NCBI GenBank assembly: GCA_913057815.1
Contig: CAJXOV010000021.1
Coordinates: 1-12,557, forward strand
Reading direction: 5' to 3'
DNA length: 12,557 nucleotides
From: an uncultured Flavobacteriales bacterium
GTDB taxonomy: Bacteria > Bacteroidota > Bacteroidia > Flavobacteriales_D > Sanyastnellaceae
Position numbers and translations under genes: made by a program. The notes beneath the pieces were generated by a model that ran no database searches, was not told where the DNA came from, and saw only the letters and a list, made by a program, of their open reading frames with translations. This document shows positions 1 through 6,612 of this stretch, piece after piece; the first letter of the stretch is position 1; every line of letters starts with the position of its first letter.

Positions 1-30
1 TCGGCAGCGTCAGATGTGTATAAGAGACAG
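1..30 (+). other. Nextera Read 1 adapter remnant (artefact)
   Basis: The first 30 bases match the Illumina Nextera Read 1 transposase adapter lacking its first three bases. Bases 12-30 are the 19-bp Tn5 mosaic end used in tagmentation kits. This is library sequence, not part of the genome; the organism's DNA starts at base 31. It should be trimmed and not annotated as a transposon end. Confidence 0.98.
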
Positions 31-135
31 GAAGGAAGGTCTCGTCAAATGGGCAGAGAAGCTGGATTTGAAATGGGAGAAGGGTTTACTGTTTCTCACC
101 CGCTTGGTGGAGAAAGTCTATTTGATGTAAAGTAG
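31..135 (+). CDS. C-terminal fragment of an unidentified protein (5' truncated by contig end)
   Basis: Reading from base 31 in the frame that ends at the TAG at 133-135 gives 34 residues, starting EGRSRQMGREAGFEMGEGFT and ending SLFDVK. The real start lies beyond the contig edge. The fragment has no stop, is Gly/Glu rich and looks like a soluble protein tail. I do not recognise the family. Its stop codon is only 4 bases from the stop of the minus-strand peptidase gene, so the two genes converge. That tight packing and the open frame support a real gene, but 34 codons are too few to prove it. Confidence 0.5.
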   Translation, partial: EGRSRQMGREAGFEMGEGFTVSHPLGGESLFDVK

Positions 136-147
136 ATTTTTACTTTA
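128..147. terminator. Possible weak shared hairpin at convergent gene ends
   Basis: TAAAGTA (128-134) and TACTTTA (141-147) form a perfect 7-bp inverted repeat with a 6-nt loop. It covers the stop codons of both converging genes. It is A/T rich with only one G-C pair, and neither side has a clear run of U after the stem, so a bidirectional terminator is only a suggestion. Confidence 0.25.
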
Positions 148-853
148 AATTAGTATCTATTCCGTTTACGTACAATTCAACTGCACCGAGTGGCTCAGCA
201 CTTTCGTGTCCATTAAAGTTTGTTATTTCTTTATAACTGATTTGCTCATTGTAAGACTTTAGTAATTGCGTAGCAATAGGCATATAACTCCAATGCCATT
301 TTTCTTCCTCATATCCAGTTCTTCCGTTTTCCTTGGAAGTGTACGTCTGATAAAAGCCAAAGGAATTGGCATGAGTCGTTAACCATTCATATACCTTTTT
401 TCCTTCAGAAGTTGAAGTGAAGTAAGAATCATTTAACTCATTTATATCTATGTCGGTTCCCCAGTGATGCCTGCTGGTTCCAGGCATTGAACTATACCTC
501 ATAATGGCCTTAGCTCTGTCTGCTCCGAAATGTTTAATGTACTTTCCATCTTTCCATTTTCTTTCCCAAATTCCTTTTTGATAGTCAAAGTTTCTGGCTG
601 CACTTATTATAGTTAAATCCACACCACATTCCTTAGCTGAATAGAACATTTTTTTAAAAGCATCTAAAGTCTCAGTTCTAAGATAAACTTTACTTTTAGA
701 GGTGTATTCAGCAGGAATTACAGTAAATGATGAGTTTACTGCATAGTTGATTTGACCTAGAAGTTCTTCGTTGGTGAACTCTATAGTTTCGCTTTGGTTC
801 ATTTGTATAGAACTTATCAGGATTAGAAATGAAGTAAAAATGAGTTTAACCAT
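140..853 (-). CDS. VanY-type D-alanyl-D-alanine carboxypeptidase (M15 family metallopeptidase)
   Basis: A 237-residue exported zinc peptidase expected to remove the terminal D-Ala from peptidoglycan peptides in the periplasm. A hydrophobic N-terminus (about residues 3-17) resembles a signal peptide. The M15B/VanY signature is complete: SRHHWGTDID at 127-136 supplies His129 and Asp136 as zinc ligands, and EKWHW at 184-188 supplies the catalytic Glu184 and the third ligand His187. SAARNF (84-89) sits where the family has its conserved Arg motif, here Arg87. The tail after about 200 has no known motif. The start is the first ATG and gives a normal signal peptide; no Shine-Dalgarno is present. 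It lies 54 nt downstream of the FG-GAP gene and converges on the plus-strand fragment. The fold and activity class are firm. A role in vancomycin resistance is not implied, because there are no vanHAX-like neighbours. Confidence 0.9.
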   Translation of the reverse strand: MVKLIFTSFLILISSIQMNQSETIEFTNEELLGQINYAVNSSFTVIPAEYTSKSKVYLRTETLDAFKKMFYSAKECGVDLTIISAARNFDYQKGIWERKWKDGKYIKHFGADRAKAIMRYSSMPGTSRHHWGTDIDINELNDSYFTSTSEGKKVYEWLTTHANSFGFYQTYTSKENGRTGYEEEKWHWSYMPIATQLLKSYNEQISYKEITNFNGHESAEPLGAVELYVNGIDTNLK

Positions 854-877
854 GAATACAAAAGAATTGATTTATCC

Positions 878-909
878 AACTAAATTTTAGTCCAAATTAG
901 AATTTAGTT
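878..909. repeat. 9-bp inverted repeat at the 3' end of the FG-GAP gene
   Basis: AACTAAATT (878-886) and AATTTAGTT (901-909) are perfect inverted copies separated by 14 nt, reaching into the FG-GAP stop codon. The stem is A/T rich and no U-run follows on the minus strand. It could be a weak transcript-end hairpin between the FG-GAP gene and the downstream peptidase gene, or chance in AT-rich DNA. Confidence 0.3.
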
Positions 910-3394
910 AACCGAAGGAACCTAAAAAGTATGCTATGTCAGTAATGTTTATCACTCCATCACCATTTAGATCATAAACACATGGAGCTGGTAAGTCATC
1001 ACAATCTTGACCAAAAGCTCCTAATATTACACCTAAATCTTCAACATCAACGGTGCCGTTTTGATCAAAATCGGCAGGGACTAGGCAGACTACGGGTGTA
1101 CAACAAAACTCTTCCAAATAGTTTGTGGCCGTTTGATCATCACAAAATTCTAAATAGCAACAAGTACCGTCTGAGTTGAATTCTGAGGTATTGTAATTGC
1201 AGGCGGTCTGGTCTAAACAAATACCATATGTGTTTTTATGCCAGGAAATATTATGAGAACCTTTGTCTATATAAACTAAATCTTTAAACCCATCATTATC
1301 AATATCTACAGCACTCATTTGTTTAATCTGGGTCAAATTATTTTCTATAGTTGACGCAAGAGAAAATTGATAATCCCCCTCGTTTTCTAAATATTGAACG
1401 CTGTTGATAATATCATTAGCTATTACAAGATCTAAATCACCATCTAAATCAAAGTCTTCAGCCAATACAGTTCTAGCACTTGTAAAGAATATTGATTGTG
1501 AGTTAGCTGTTGAAAAACTTCCCGTTCCATCTCCATATCTAATAGTGGCCGTAGTACTTCCTTCATTAAAAGTTAAAAGATCCATAAACTGATCATTATC
1601 AAAAAAATCAGCTTTTACATAATCAAATTGTCCAGTTACACTTTGAACGCTGTTATTAAAATTTCCGTTATCTGTATTCTTAAAGAACATGGCCCTATTT
1701 TCATCAGTGTTATATATGAAAACATCAGGTAATCCATCATTGTCAAGGTCAGATACATTTAATGCTGATGATTCTCCCACTATTGGGAATTCCTCTAAAT
1801 CATCATCTTCCAATATGAAATTTCCTCCTCCTTGATTTTCAAAATAGAATGTATGATTTGAAGAAGATATCGTCACTATATCTGAATCCCCATCTAAATC
1901 CATATCTGCAATTTCAAATTTCCCTATTCCATTTATTACTTCTATATCATTCGGGTAAATTTCACTAAACGGGCTGAAATTCCCGTTTCCATCATTCTCA
2001 CACCAAGCTAGTCTCCAAGGATTAAATTCTATGAAAACCACATCCAAATCTCCATCTTCGTCCATGTCTCCTAATTGAGATTCTACCAGTTGATTTATCT
2101 CTGCTACTACTTCTTGTTGTTTACCAAAATCTGTAGAATTTAGTTTAGGATACCAGACTATATTGTCTCCAAAATTACATGCCACTACTAAATCATCTAA
2201 TCCATCACCATTTATATCTCCAGTATCAAAGCTTGTAGGTCCATTCGCTCTTTCCGAAATTAGAAATTCAGAAAAGTTTCCATTTCCATCATTTTTAAAC
2301 CAAGCTACTTTATCGTTTTCAAATGAAGTGGCCAGAATGTCTGAATATCCATCAGAATTTATATCGTCAATATGAATATGCCTAAACGAAGCATCTATCT
2401 CACTAATAACGTTTTGGTAAGAAAGGGTTCCGTTTTCATTTTTGTACCATGAAAGTCTGGCATCATCAGTACTGGATACTATAAGATCTTCTAGTTCATC
2501 ATCATCAAAATCTGAAGTGGCTATAGATTTAATTCCATCATTAAAACTGGAGACATTTGTCACATCCGAGAAACTTAAGCTTCCTAAATTTTCCGACCAC
2601 CGTATCTGAGTGTTTTGCGAAGCGAATACAATATCAGAATCACCATCGTTATCGATATCTAATGTTTTACAGGTAGAGGAAATCACTCCGTTAATGTCTA
2701 TAGGTACATAATCTCCAAAGTTAGTTCCTCCTAGATTTTCAAAATATGCGGTAGAAACTTGCCCAGTACCTCTAGTAATGAAAATATCTTTATCATTATC
2801 TCCATCTAAATCTTCACAGATTATACCAGTTATAGAACTCACAACATTTGAAATAACCTCTGGAGAGAAGTTGGCATCGCCATCATTTATATAAAGGGTA
2901 AGATCATTACTAAAATAAATAGTTAAGATGATATCCAAGTCTCCATCACTTTCAATGTCAGTTAATAGAATACTCGAAGGCGATTGAGCGAATTGATCTA
3001 TGATTATCTTCTCTTGGAATTCTCCACTCCCCAAACCTAAAAGAATGGATAATTCATCGTCATAAATACCTAAAACTGTCAAATCAATAATTCCATCATT
3101 ATTTAAGTCATTTGCTTCTACAACTATAATATCTCTAATATTTTCGGATATTATTATCTGTCTCGAAAAACTTTCATTTCCATAGTTTTCATACCAAACC
3201 AACTTGTGATCATATCTTGAGGCTGTAACGATATCGATATCGCCATCATTATCTAAATCCACTGAAATTGACTGAGATGCATTCCATACCGAATTGGAGA
3301 TTTCATTTTGCGAACCAAATTGTTGACTTTTTAAATTAAATGTGAGGAAAATAAAACTAATTGTTAAAATGAAGAAGGAAAAGTGAATTTTCAT
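908..3394 (-). CDS. Secreted FG-GAP/VCBS-repeat protein with Cys module and paired dockerin-like C-terminus
   Basis: An 828-residue exported protein. Residues 1-23 form a signal peptide with likely cleavage near KSQ. From 46 to about 720 there are 14 FG-GAP/VCBS repeats, each with a DxDxDGxxD-type calcium loop, at about residues 46, 96, 146, 195, 246, 295, 344, 393, 443, 497, 549, 596, 647 and 697. The 47-54 residue spacing suits blades of one or two beta-propellers. Loops 4, 6 and 12 are degenerate. Residues 726-770 are Cys rich (C726, C732, C745, C746, C751, C764, C765, C770) and hold one full and one shortened copy of a C-x-D-x-x-A-x-N-Y module. Two dockerin/EF-hand-like loops follow at 775-786 and 808-819, each ending in LGxFG, the second being the last residues. 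No T9SS sorting domain is visible. The protein is probably surface-exposed or adhesive; its ligand is unknown. It is preceded by the trxB terminator, so it likely has its own promoter. Confidence 0.9.
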   Translation of the reverse strand: MKIHFSFFILTISFIFLTFNLKSQQFGSQNEISNSVWNASQSISVDLDNDGDIDIVTASRYDHKLVWYENYGNESFSRQIIISENIRDIIVVEANDLNNDGIIDLTVLGIYDDELSILLGLGSGEFQEKIIIDQFAQSPSSILLTDIESDGDLDIILTIYFSNDLTLYINDGDANFSPEVISNVVSSITGIICEDLDGDNDKDIFITRGTGQVSTAYFENLGGTNFGDYVPIDINGVISSTCKTLDIDNDGDSDIVFASQNTQIRWSENLGSLSFSDVTNVSSFNDGIKSIATSDFDDDELEDLIVSSTDDARLSWYKNENGTLSYQNVISEIDASFRHIHIDDINSDGYSDILATSFENDKVAWFKNDGNGNFSEFLISERANGPTSFDTGDINGDGLDDLVVACNFGDNIVWYPKLNSTDFGKQQEVVAEINQLVESQLGDMDEDGDLDVVFIEFNPWRLAWCENDGNGNFSPFSEIYPNDIEVINGIGKFEIADMDLDGDSDIVTISSSNHTFYFENQGGGNFILEDDDLEEFPIVGESSALNVSDLDNDGLPDVFIYNTDENRAMFFKNTDNGNFNNSVQSVTGQFDYVKADFFDNDQFMDLLTFNEGSTTATIRYGDGTGSFSTANSQSIFFTSARTVLAEDFDLDGDLDLVIANDIINSVQYLENEGDYQFSLASTIENNLTQIKQMSAVDIDNDGFKDLVYIDKGSHNISWHKNTYGICLDQTACNYNTSEFNSDGTCCYLEFCDDQTATNYLEEFCCTPVVCLVPADFDQNGTVDVEDLGVILGAFGQDCDDLPAPCVYDLNGDGVINITDIAYFLGSFG

Positions 3395-3450
3395 ATTTGA
3401 ATCTAAGTTAAATAACTCAGTTTGGAAGTTAGTGAAATATTTTACTAATA

Positions 3451-3482
3451 GAAAAAGCCCTTACTTAAAAAAGTAAAGGCTT
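3451..3482 (-). terminator. Intrinsic terminator of trxB
   Basis: On the minus strand the RNA forms a 12-bp stem (3482-3471 with 3466-3455) closed by a UUUU loop. All pairs are complementary, counting one G-U at 3460/3477. A U-run (3456-3452) follows directly. It starts about 24 nt after the trxB stop and separates trxB from the FG-GAP gene. On the plus strand the same position is a C-A mismatch, which favours minus-strand use. Confidence 0.85.
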
Positions 3483-3505
3483 CTAAATGTTTTGAATAGA
3501 ACTTT

Positions 3506-4459
3506 TTAATGAATTCCTTTAGCAGCTAAATATCTTTCAGCATCTAATGCAGCCATACATCCTGTTCCAGCAGCAGTTACCGCTTGTCTGTATACATGAT
3601 CAGCAGCATCTCCTCCTACGAAAACTCCCTCTACTGTAGTCTTAGAAGTTCCAGGAATTACATTGATATATCCCTGAGGGTTGAGATCTAAATAATCAGC
3701 GAATATTTTAGTGTTTGGTGTGTGACCTATAGCTACGAAAAATCCTGTACAAGTAATAGTAGACTCTTCTCCTGTTTTATTGTTTTTCACTTTAGCTCCT
3801 TCTACTCCAGTGTCTCCTAAAACTTCTACTGTTTCTGTGTTGTAGTGAATTTCTATATTTTCCATTCCTTCTACTCTATGGACCATAGCTTTAGAAGCTC
3901 TGAATTCATCTTTTCTAACGAGCATGTGCACTTTAGTACAAAGTTTAGCCAGGTAACTAGCTTCTTCACATGCTGAATCTCCAGCACCTACGATGCATAC
4001 TTCCTGATCTCTATAAAAGAATCCATCACAAACAGCACATGCAGAAACACCGCCTCCCATATCTCTAAGTCTAATTTCAGATTCTAGACCTAACCATTTA
4101 GCAGAAGCTCCTGTAGAAATAATGATTGTATCAGCAGTCATGTTTTTCTTCCCGCTATCCAATTCTACTTTATGAACTGAACCGCTGAAATCTACTTTAG
4201 TCACCCATCCACTTCTTACATCAGTATCAAACCTTTCAGCTTGTTTTTGCAAGTCAACCATCATTTGAGGCCCATCTATTCCTTCAGGATACCCTGGGAA
4301 ATTATCTACCTCAGTAGTTTCTGTAAGTTGTCCTCCTGGCTGCAGTCCTTGATATAATACAGGCTTCATGTCAGCTCTAGCAGCATATATAGCAGCAGTG
4401 TAGCCAGCAGGTCCTGAACCTATGATTAGGCATTTTACGTGTTCTATTTCTTCACTCAT
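3506..4459 (-). CDS. trxB: Thioredoxin-disulfide reductase
   Basis: A 317-residue cytoplasmic flavoenzyme that passes electrons from NADPH through FAD to thioredoxin. The FAD-binding GSGPAG is at 14-19, the redox-active CAVC at 141-144, the NADPH-domain GAGDSA at 158-163, and the second FAD motif GGDAAD at 282-287. An NADPH-phosphate-binding segment, VRKDEFRAS (181-189), replaces the more usual HRRxxFRA but keeps Arg182, Lys183 and Arg187, so NADPH use is expected. Length and domain order (FAD, NADPH, FAD) are normal for low-molecular-weight bacterial TrxR. The ATG start is the usual one, 14 residues ahead of the glycine-rich loop. An exact TAnnTTTG element lies 21 nt upstream and a strong terminator follows, so it may be a single-gene transcript even though the pseudouridine synthase gene ends only 80 nt upstream. 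No thioredoxin gene is in the window. Confidence 0.97.
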   Translation of the reverse strand: MSEEIEHVKCLIIGSGPAGYTAAIYAARADMKPVLYQGLQPGGQLTETTEVDNFPGYPEGIDGPQMMVDLQKQAERFDTDVRSGWVTKVDFSGSVHKVELDSGKKNMTADTIIISTGASAKWLGLESEIRLRDMGGGVSACAVCDGFFYRDQEVCIVGAGDSACEEASYLAKLCTKVHMLVRKDEFRASKAMVHRVEGMENIEIHYNTETVEVLGDTGVEGAKVKNNKTGEESTITCTGFFVAIGHTPNTKIFADYLDLNPQGYINVIPGTSKTTVEGVFVGGDAADHVYRQAVTAAGTGCMAALDAERYLAAKGIH

Positions 4460-4480
4460 GTTTACGTCTTTTTAGCGTTG

Positions 4481-4488
4481 CAAAATTA
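4481..4488 (-). promoter_or_regulatory. Putative -7 element of trxB
   Basis: The minus strand reads TAATTTTG here, an exact match to the Bacteroidota -7 consensus TAnnTTTG, 21 nt before the trxB ATG. No TTG at the expected -33 spacing is evident, so support rests on the -7 match and its position. Confidence 0.45.
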
Positions 4489-4539
4489 CTTATTTATACC
4501 AAGGAAATCTCGGCACGATTTACCCGTTAAATGCTATTC

Positions 4540-5319
4540 TTATTCGTTTTTAGAGATTCTTAAAAATTCATCCCAGATAGGCTCAATTGGAGGTGGAGCC
4601 GTAATGGAGATAAGCTCCTTTTTTACAGGGTGCATAAACTCAATGGTTCTGGCATGAAGACAAACAGAGGCGTCTTTATTTGTTCTTTTGGCCATGTATT
4701 TAACATCACCTTTTATGGAGCATCCTAAATCCGCCAAAGTGGCCCTTATCTGATGGTGACGTCCTGTTTTAGGCTCTACTTCTAAGTAGTGATATCTATC
4801 ACCTGAACCTATATGCTTGTATGAAAGTTGACTTTCTTTTGAGCCTTTAGTCTCATGGTGAGAGACGTAGCTCTTATTTCTGTCAGAATTTTTCTTTAAA
4901 TAGTTCACAACAGTTCCAGATGTTTCACCAGGAGCGTTTTCTACTATAGCCCAATATGTTTTTTGAATTTCTCTGTTCTTAAACATTTGAGAAAGTCTGG
5001 TGGTAGCCTTACTTGTTCTTCCAAAAATTACTACACCACTCACCGGCCTGTCTATTCTATGTAATATCGATATGAATGCTTCTCCGGGTTTATTATATTT
5101 CTTAGCTATGTATTGCGCAGCAAAAGAGGAAAGTACAGGATCTTTCGTCTTATCTGCCTGAAGAATATCCCCAGGTCTCTTATTTATAGCTATAATATGG
5201 TTGTCTTCATAAAGAACTCTTAAGTTCTCCAGATTAGTCTTAACGATGTGTTTGGACTTGTCAACCCAAGTCTTTTTTTGACTGTCCTTAGAATTATTAC
5301 TAGTAGGATTCTTCTTCAT
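4540..5319 (-). CDS. RluA-family pseudouridine synthase (stand-alone catalytic domain)
   Basis: A 259-residue enzyme expected to turn specific uridines of rRNA or tRNA into pseudouridine. The RluA catalytic motif is HRIDRPVSG at 87-95, with Asp90 as nucleophile. Other family motifs are KTGRHHQIR (184-192), GDVKY (204-208) and [12 protein letters not shown] (221-232). There is no N-terminal S4 RNA-binding domain; instead residues 1-30 form a polar Lys/Ser/Asn-rich tail. The target site cannot be read from the sequence, so I give no specific Rlu name. The ATG at 5319 lies inside panB (20-nt overlap). The next in-frame Met is at residue 112, past the catalytic Asp, and an AGGAG sits 9 nt upstream, so this start is well supported. 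Overlap with panB implies co-transcription and translational coupling. Confidence 0.93.
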   Translation of the reverse strand: MKKNPTSNNSKDSQKKTWVDKSKHIVKTNLENLRVLYEDNHIIAINKRPGDILQADKTKDPVLSSFAAQYIAKKYNKPGEAFISILHRIDRPVSGVVIFGRTSKATTRLSQMFKNREIQKTYWAIVENAPGETSGTVVNYLKKNSDRNKSYVSHHETKGSKESQLSYKHIGSGDRYHYLEVEPKTGRHHQIRATLADLGCSIKGDVKYMAKRTNKDASVCLHARTIEFMHPVKKELISITAPPPIEPIWDEFLRISKNE

Positions 5320-6115
5320 TCGGGAAATCTCCTGATTTAACGTCTGTTATGTATCCTTTTACTGCATCATTCATAATAGTAGAAACGTCAGCATATCTTC
5401 TTAAGAACCGAGGACTAAACTCTTGAGTAATTCCGAACATGTCATGCGCTACCAACACCTGACCATCTACATTTCCTCCTGCACCAATCCCTATTATGGG
5501 AATGCTAACAGATTTAGCTACTTCTTCTGCCAGATGAGCTGGAATTTTCTCTAAAACGATACTGAAACAACCTAGTTTTTCTAAAAGAATGGCATCTTTT
5601 TTTAATTGTTCCGCCTCTTCGCCTTCTTTAGCTCTTACTACATACGTTCCGAATTTATAAATACTTTGAGGTGTAAGCCCTAAGTGTCCCATAACAGGTA
5701 TACCAGCAGAAAGAACTCTGGTGATAGATTCTGAAATTTCTTCACCTCCTTCCATTTTTACAGCATGCCCGCCAGACTCTTTCATAATTCTAATAGCCGA
5801 ATCTAAAGCCTGTCTTGAGTTTCCCTGGTATGATCCGAAAGGGAGATCTACCACTACCAATGATCTTTCAGCAGCTCTAATTACAGATGCTGCATGATAA
5901 ATCATTTGATCTAATGTTATAGGAAGAGTAGTCTCGTGACCAGCCATTACATTAGAAGCTGAATCACCTACTAGAATAATATCTATTCCGGCTTGATCTA
6001 CTATCTTGGCCATACTGTAGTCATAGCTAGTTAGCATACTTATTTTTTCACCTCTAGATTTCATATCTAGAAGAACTTGAGTAGTTACTCTTTTGGCTTT
6101 TTTATGTACTGACAT
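5300..6115 (-). CDS. panB: 3-methyl-2-oxobutanoate hydroxymethyltransferase (ketopantoate hydroxymethyltransferase)
   Basis: A 271-residue cytoplasmic enzyme that adds a hydroxymethyl group from 5,10-methylenetetrahydrofolate to 2-oxoisovalerate, the first committed step of pantothenate and CoA synthesis. Diagnostic stretches are [15 protein letters not shown] (29-43), ILVGDS (47-52) with Asp51 for metal binding, [11 protein letters not shown] (87-97) with Asp90, KMEGG (120-124) with Glu122, GHLGLTPQS (143-151), the catalytic-type Glu189 in VLEKIPA, and [14 protein letters not shown] (209-222). I chose the ATG at 6115. A TTG eight codons further up (6139) would overlap the likely -7 element and extend beyond the normal family length. 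The pseudouridine synthase gene begins inside the 3' end of panB. No other pan gene is in the window. Confidence 0.97.
   Translation of the reverse strand: MSVHKKAKRVTTQVLLDMKSRGEKISMLTSYDYSMAKIVDQAGIDIILVGDSASNVMAGHETTLPITLDQMIYHAASVIRAAERSLVVVDLPFGSYQGNSRQALDSAIRIMKESGGHAVKMEGGEEISESITRVLSAGIPVMGHLGLTPQSIYKFGTYVVRAKEGEEAEQLKKDAILLEKLGCFSIVLEKIPAHLAEEVAKSVSIPIIGIGAGGNVDGQVLVAHDMFGITQEFSPRFLRRYADVSTIMNDAVKGYITDVKSGDFPNEEESY
5329..5333 (-). promoter_or_regulatory. Shine-Dalgarno-like AGGAG before the pseudouridine synthase start
   Basis: Within the 3' end of panB the minus strand reads AGGAG, followed by a 9-nt spacer and the ATG at 5319. No other gene start in the window has such a motif. 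It supports this start codon and suggests initiation by ribosomes finishing panB. It also encodes panB Ser-Gly residues, so it could be incidental. Confidence 0.5.
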
Positions 6116-6119
6116 GGTT

Positions 6120-6136
6120 TTCTCTTTACAAGAGAA
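6120..6136. promoter_or_regulatory. Dyad in the panB leader, abutting the -7 element
   Basis: TTCTCTT (6120-6126) and AAGAGAA (6130-6136) form a perfect 7-bp inverted repeat with a 3-nt centre. It fills the space between the predicted -7 element (6137-6144) and the panB ATG (6115). It could be an operator over the transcription start or a small leader hairpin. No binding protein can be named. Confidence 0.4.
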
Positions 6137-6144
6137 CAAATTAA
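6137..6144 (-). promoter_or_regulatory. Putative -7 element of panB
   Basis: The minus strand reads TTAATTTG, one mismatch from TAnnTTTG, 21 nt before the ATG at 6115. The spacing is the same as for the trxB element. A clear -33 TTG is not seen. Confidence 0.35.
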
Positions 6145-6185
6145 CGTAAAAGAACTCTTAAACCCTCATTTTTTAGCAAGGTCTG

Positions 6186-6202
6186 ATAATTCATTGAATT
6201 AT
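6186..6202. repeat. AT-rich dyad in the panB upstream gap
   Basis: ATAATTCA (6186-6193) and TGAATTAT (6195-6202) form a perfect 8-bp dyad around one central base. It lies 42 nt upstream of the predicted panB -7 element, in the 231-nt stretch (6116-6346) between panB and the small gene. The rest of that stretch shows no gene, RNA or clear terminator. It could be an operator or chance. Confidence 0.25.
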
Positions 6203-6346
6203 TTGTGAGTTGTACTATTTGATAAGAAATAAACTTTAATCTTTTCTCAAAATATGTCATTGTCTTTTAAAGAAATGAATAGGGATCTCAATAAAAATTT
6301 ATGGTTTATGATAACGTAAGAAAAGAAAGATTTTTTTTAAGTGAGC

Positions 6347-6517
6347 TTAGCCTTTTTGCAACGCTTCTATTTTCTTCATGATATTGTCAGCTTCTGAATA
6401 CTTTCTGTCTCCTTCTGTACGATTGACTCTCGAGAGCTCAAATGCCTCTTTCATGAGTTTTTCATATTTGATTTGTAACACCTCTATCTCTGACTTCTTT
6501 TTAAATAATCCGAACAT
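6347..6517 (-). CDS. Small Lacal_2735-like protein, 56 residues
   Basis: A 57-codon frame from the ATG at 6517 to the TAA at 6347. The protein begins MFGLFKKKSE and continues as a highly charged helical segment with KYEKLMKEAFELSRVNR (17-33) and ends near IMKKIEALQKG. From memory this closely resembles the Lacal_2735 family (DUF6435) of Flavobacteriia: an MFGLFKKK start, a KYEKLM-EA-LS-NR core, then a second helix ending KKIEAL. The whole length is typical of that family. Its function is unknown. The two amphipathic helices suggest a short hairpin or coiled coil, and there is no signal peptide or membrane span. It sits 95 nt downstream of the photolyase gene. An exact TAnnTTTG lies only 4 nt before the ATG, suggesting its own promoter and an almost leaderless message. 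Confidence 0.85.
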   Translation of the reverse strand: MFGLFKKKSEIEVLQIKYEKLMKEAFELSRVNRTEGDRKYSEADNIMKKIEALQKG

Positions 6518-6521
6518 GAGA

Positions 6522-6529
6522 CAAAGATA
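6522..6529 (-). promoter_or_regulatory. Putative -7 element of the small Lacal_2735-like gene
   Basis: The minus strand reads TATCTTTG, an exact TAnnTTTG match, with only 4 nt (TCTC) before the ATG. If used, transcription would start at or next to the A of the start codon. No good -33 element was found at normal spacing. Confidence 0.45.
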
Positions 6530-6612
6530 GAGTCATAATCCAGCAATTAGTATAACAGAAACTTAACTACATGGTTTTTTGAAAAAGTTGTGCTAATAAA
6601 AAGATAAATCTT

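Noticed and set aside
12..30. 19-bp Tn5 mosaic end, and its inverted copy at 12511-12529, resembling a composite transposon
   Set aside because: Both are joined to the full Nextera adapter sequence, and the right one to an i7 index, so they are library adapters and not a mobile element.
982..2375. Plus-strand open frames of 62-70 codons inside the FG-GAP gene, plus others at 4439-4657, 7745-7927, 8362-8568 and 9298-9486
   Set aside because: Those inside genes are antisense shadows of strongly supported coding regions with recognisable motifs; the one at 9298 runs into the membrane protein gene. None has a protein family look or a start signal.
1294..3257. Recurring DNA motifs such as CCATCATTATC and CCATCTAAATC, possibly a repeat array
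   Set aside because: They are in frame and encode the DxDxDG loops of the FG-GAP repeats; spacing and context are those of protein repeats, not CRISPR or minisatellite DNA.
6116..6139. TTG-initiated extension of panB by eight residues
   Set aside because: The TTG overlaps the likely -7 element, the extension is Cys/Lys-rich and unlike the family, and the ATG at 6115 gives the normal PanB length.
6254..6319. 21-codon plus-strand frame (MSLSFKEMNRDLN...) between panB and the small gene
   Set aside because: Very short, AT-rich, with no family resemblance and no convincing start signal.
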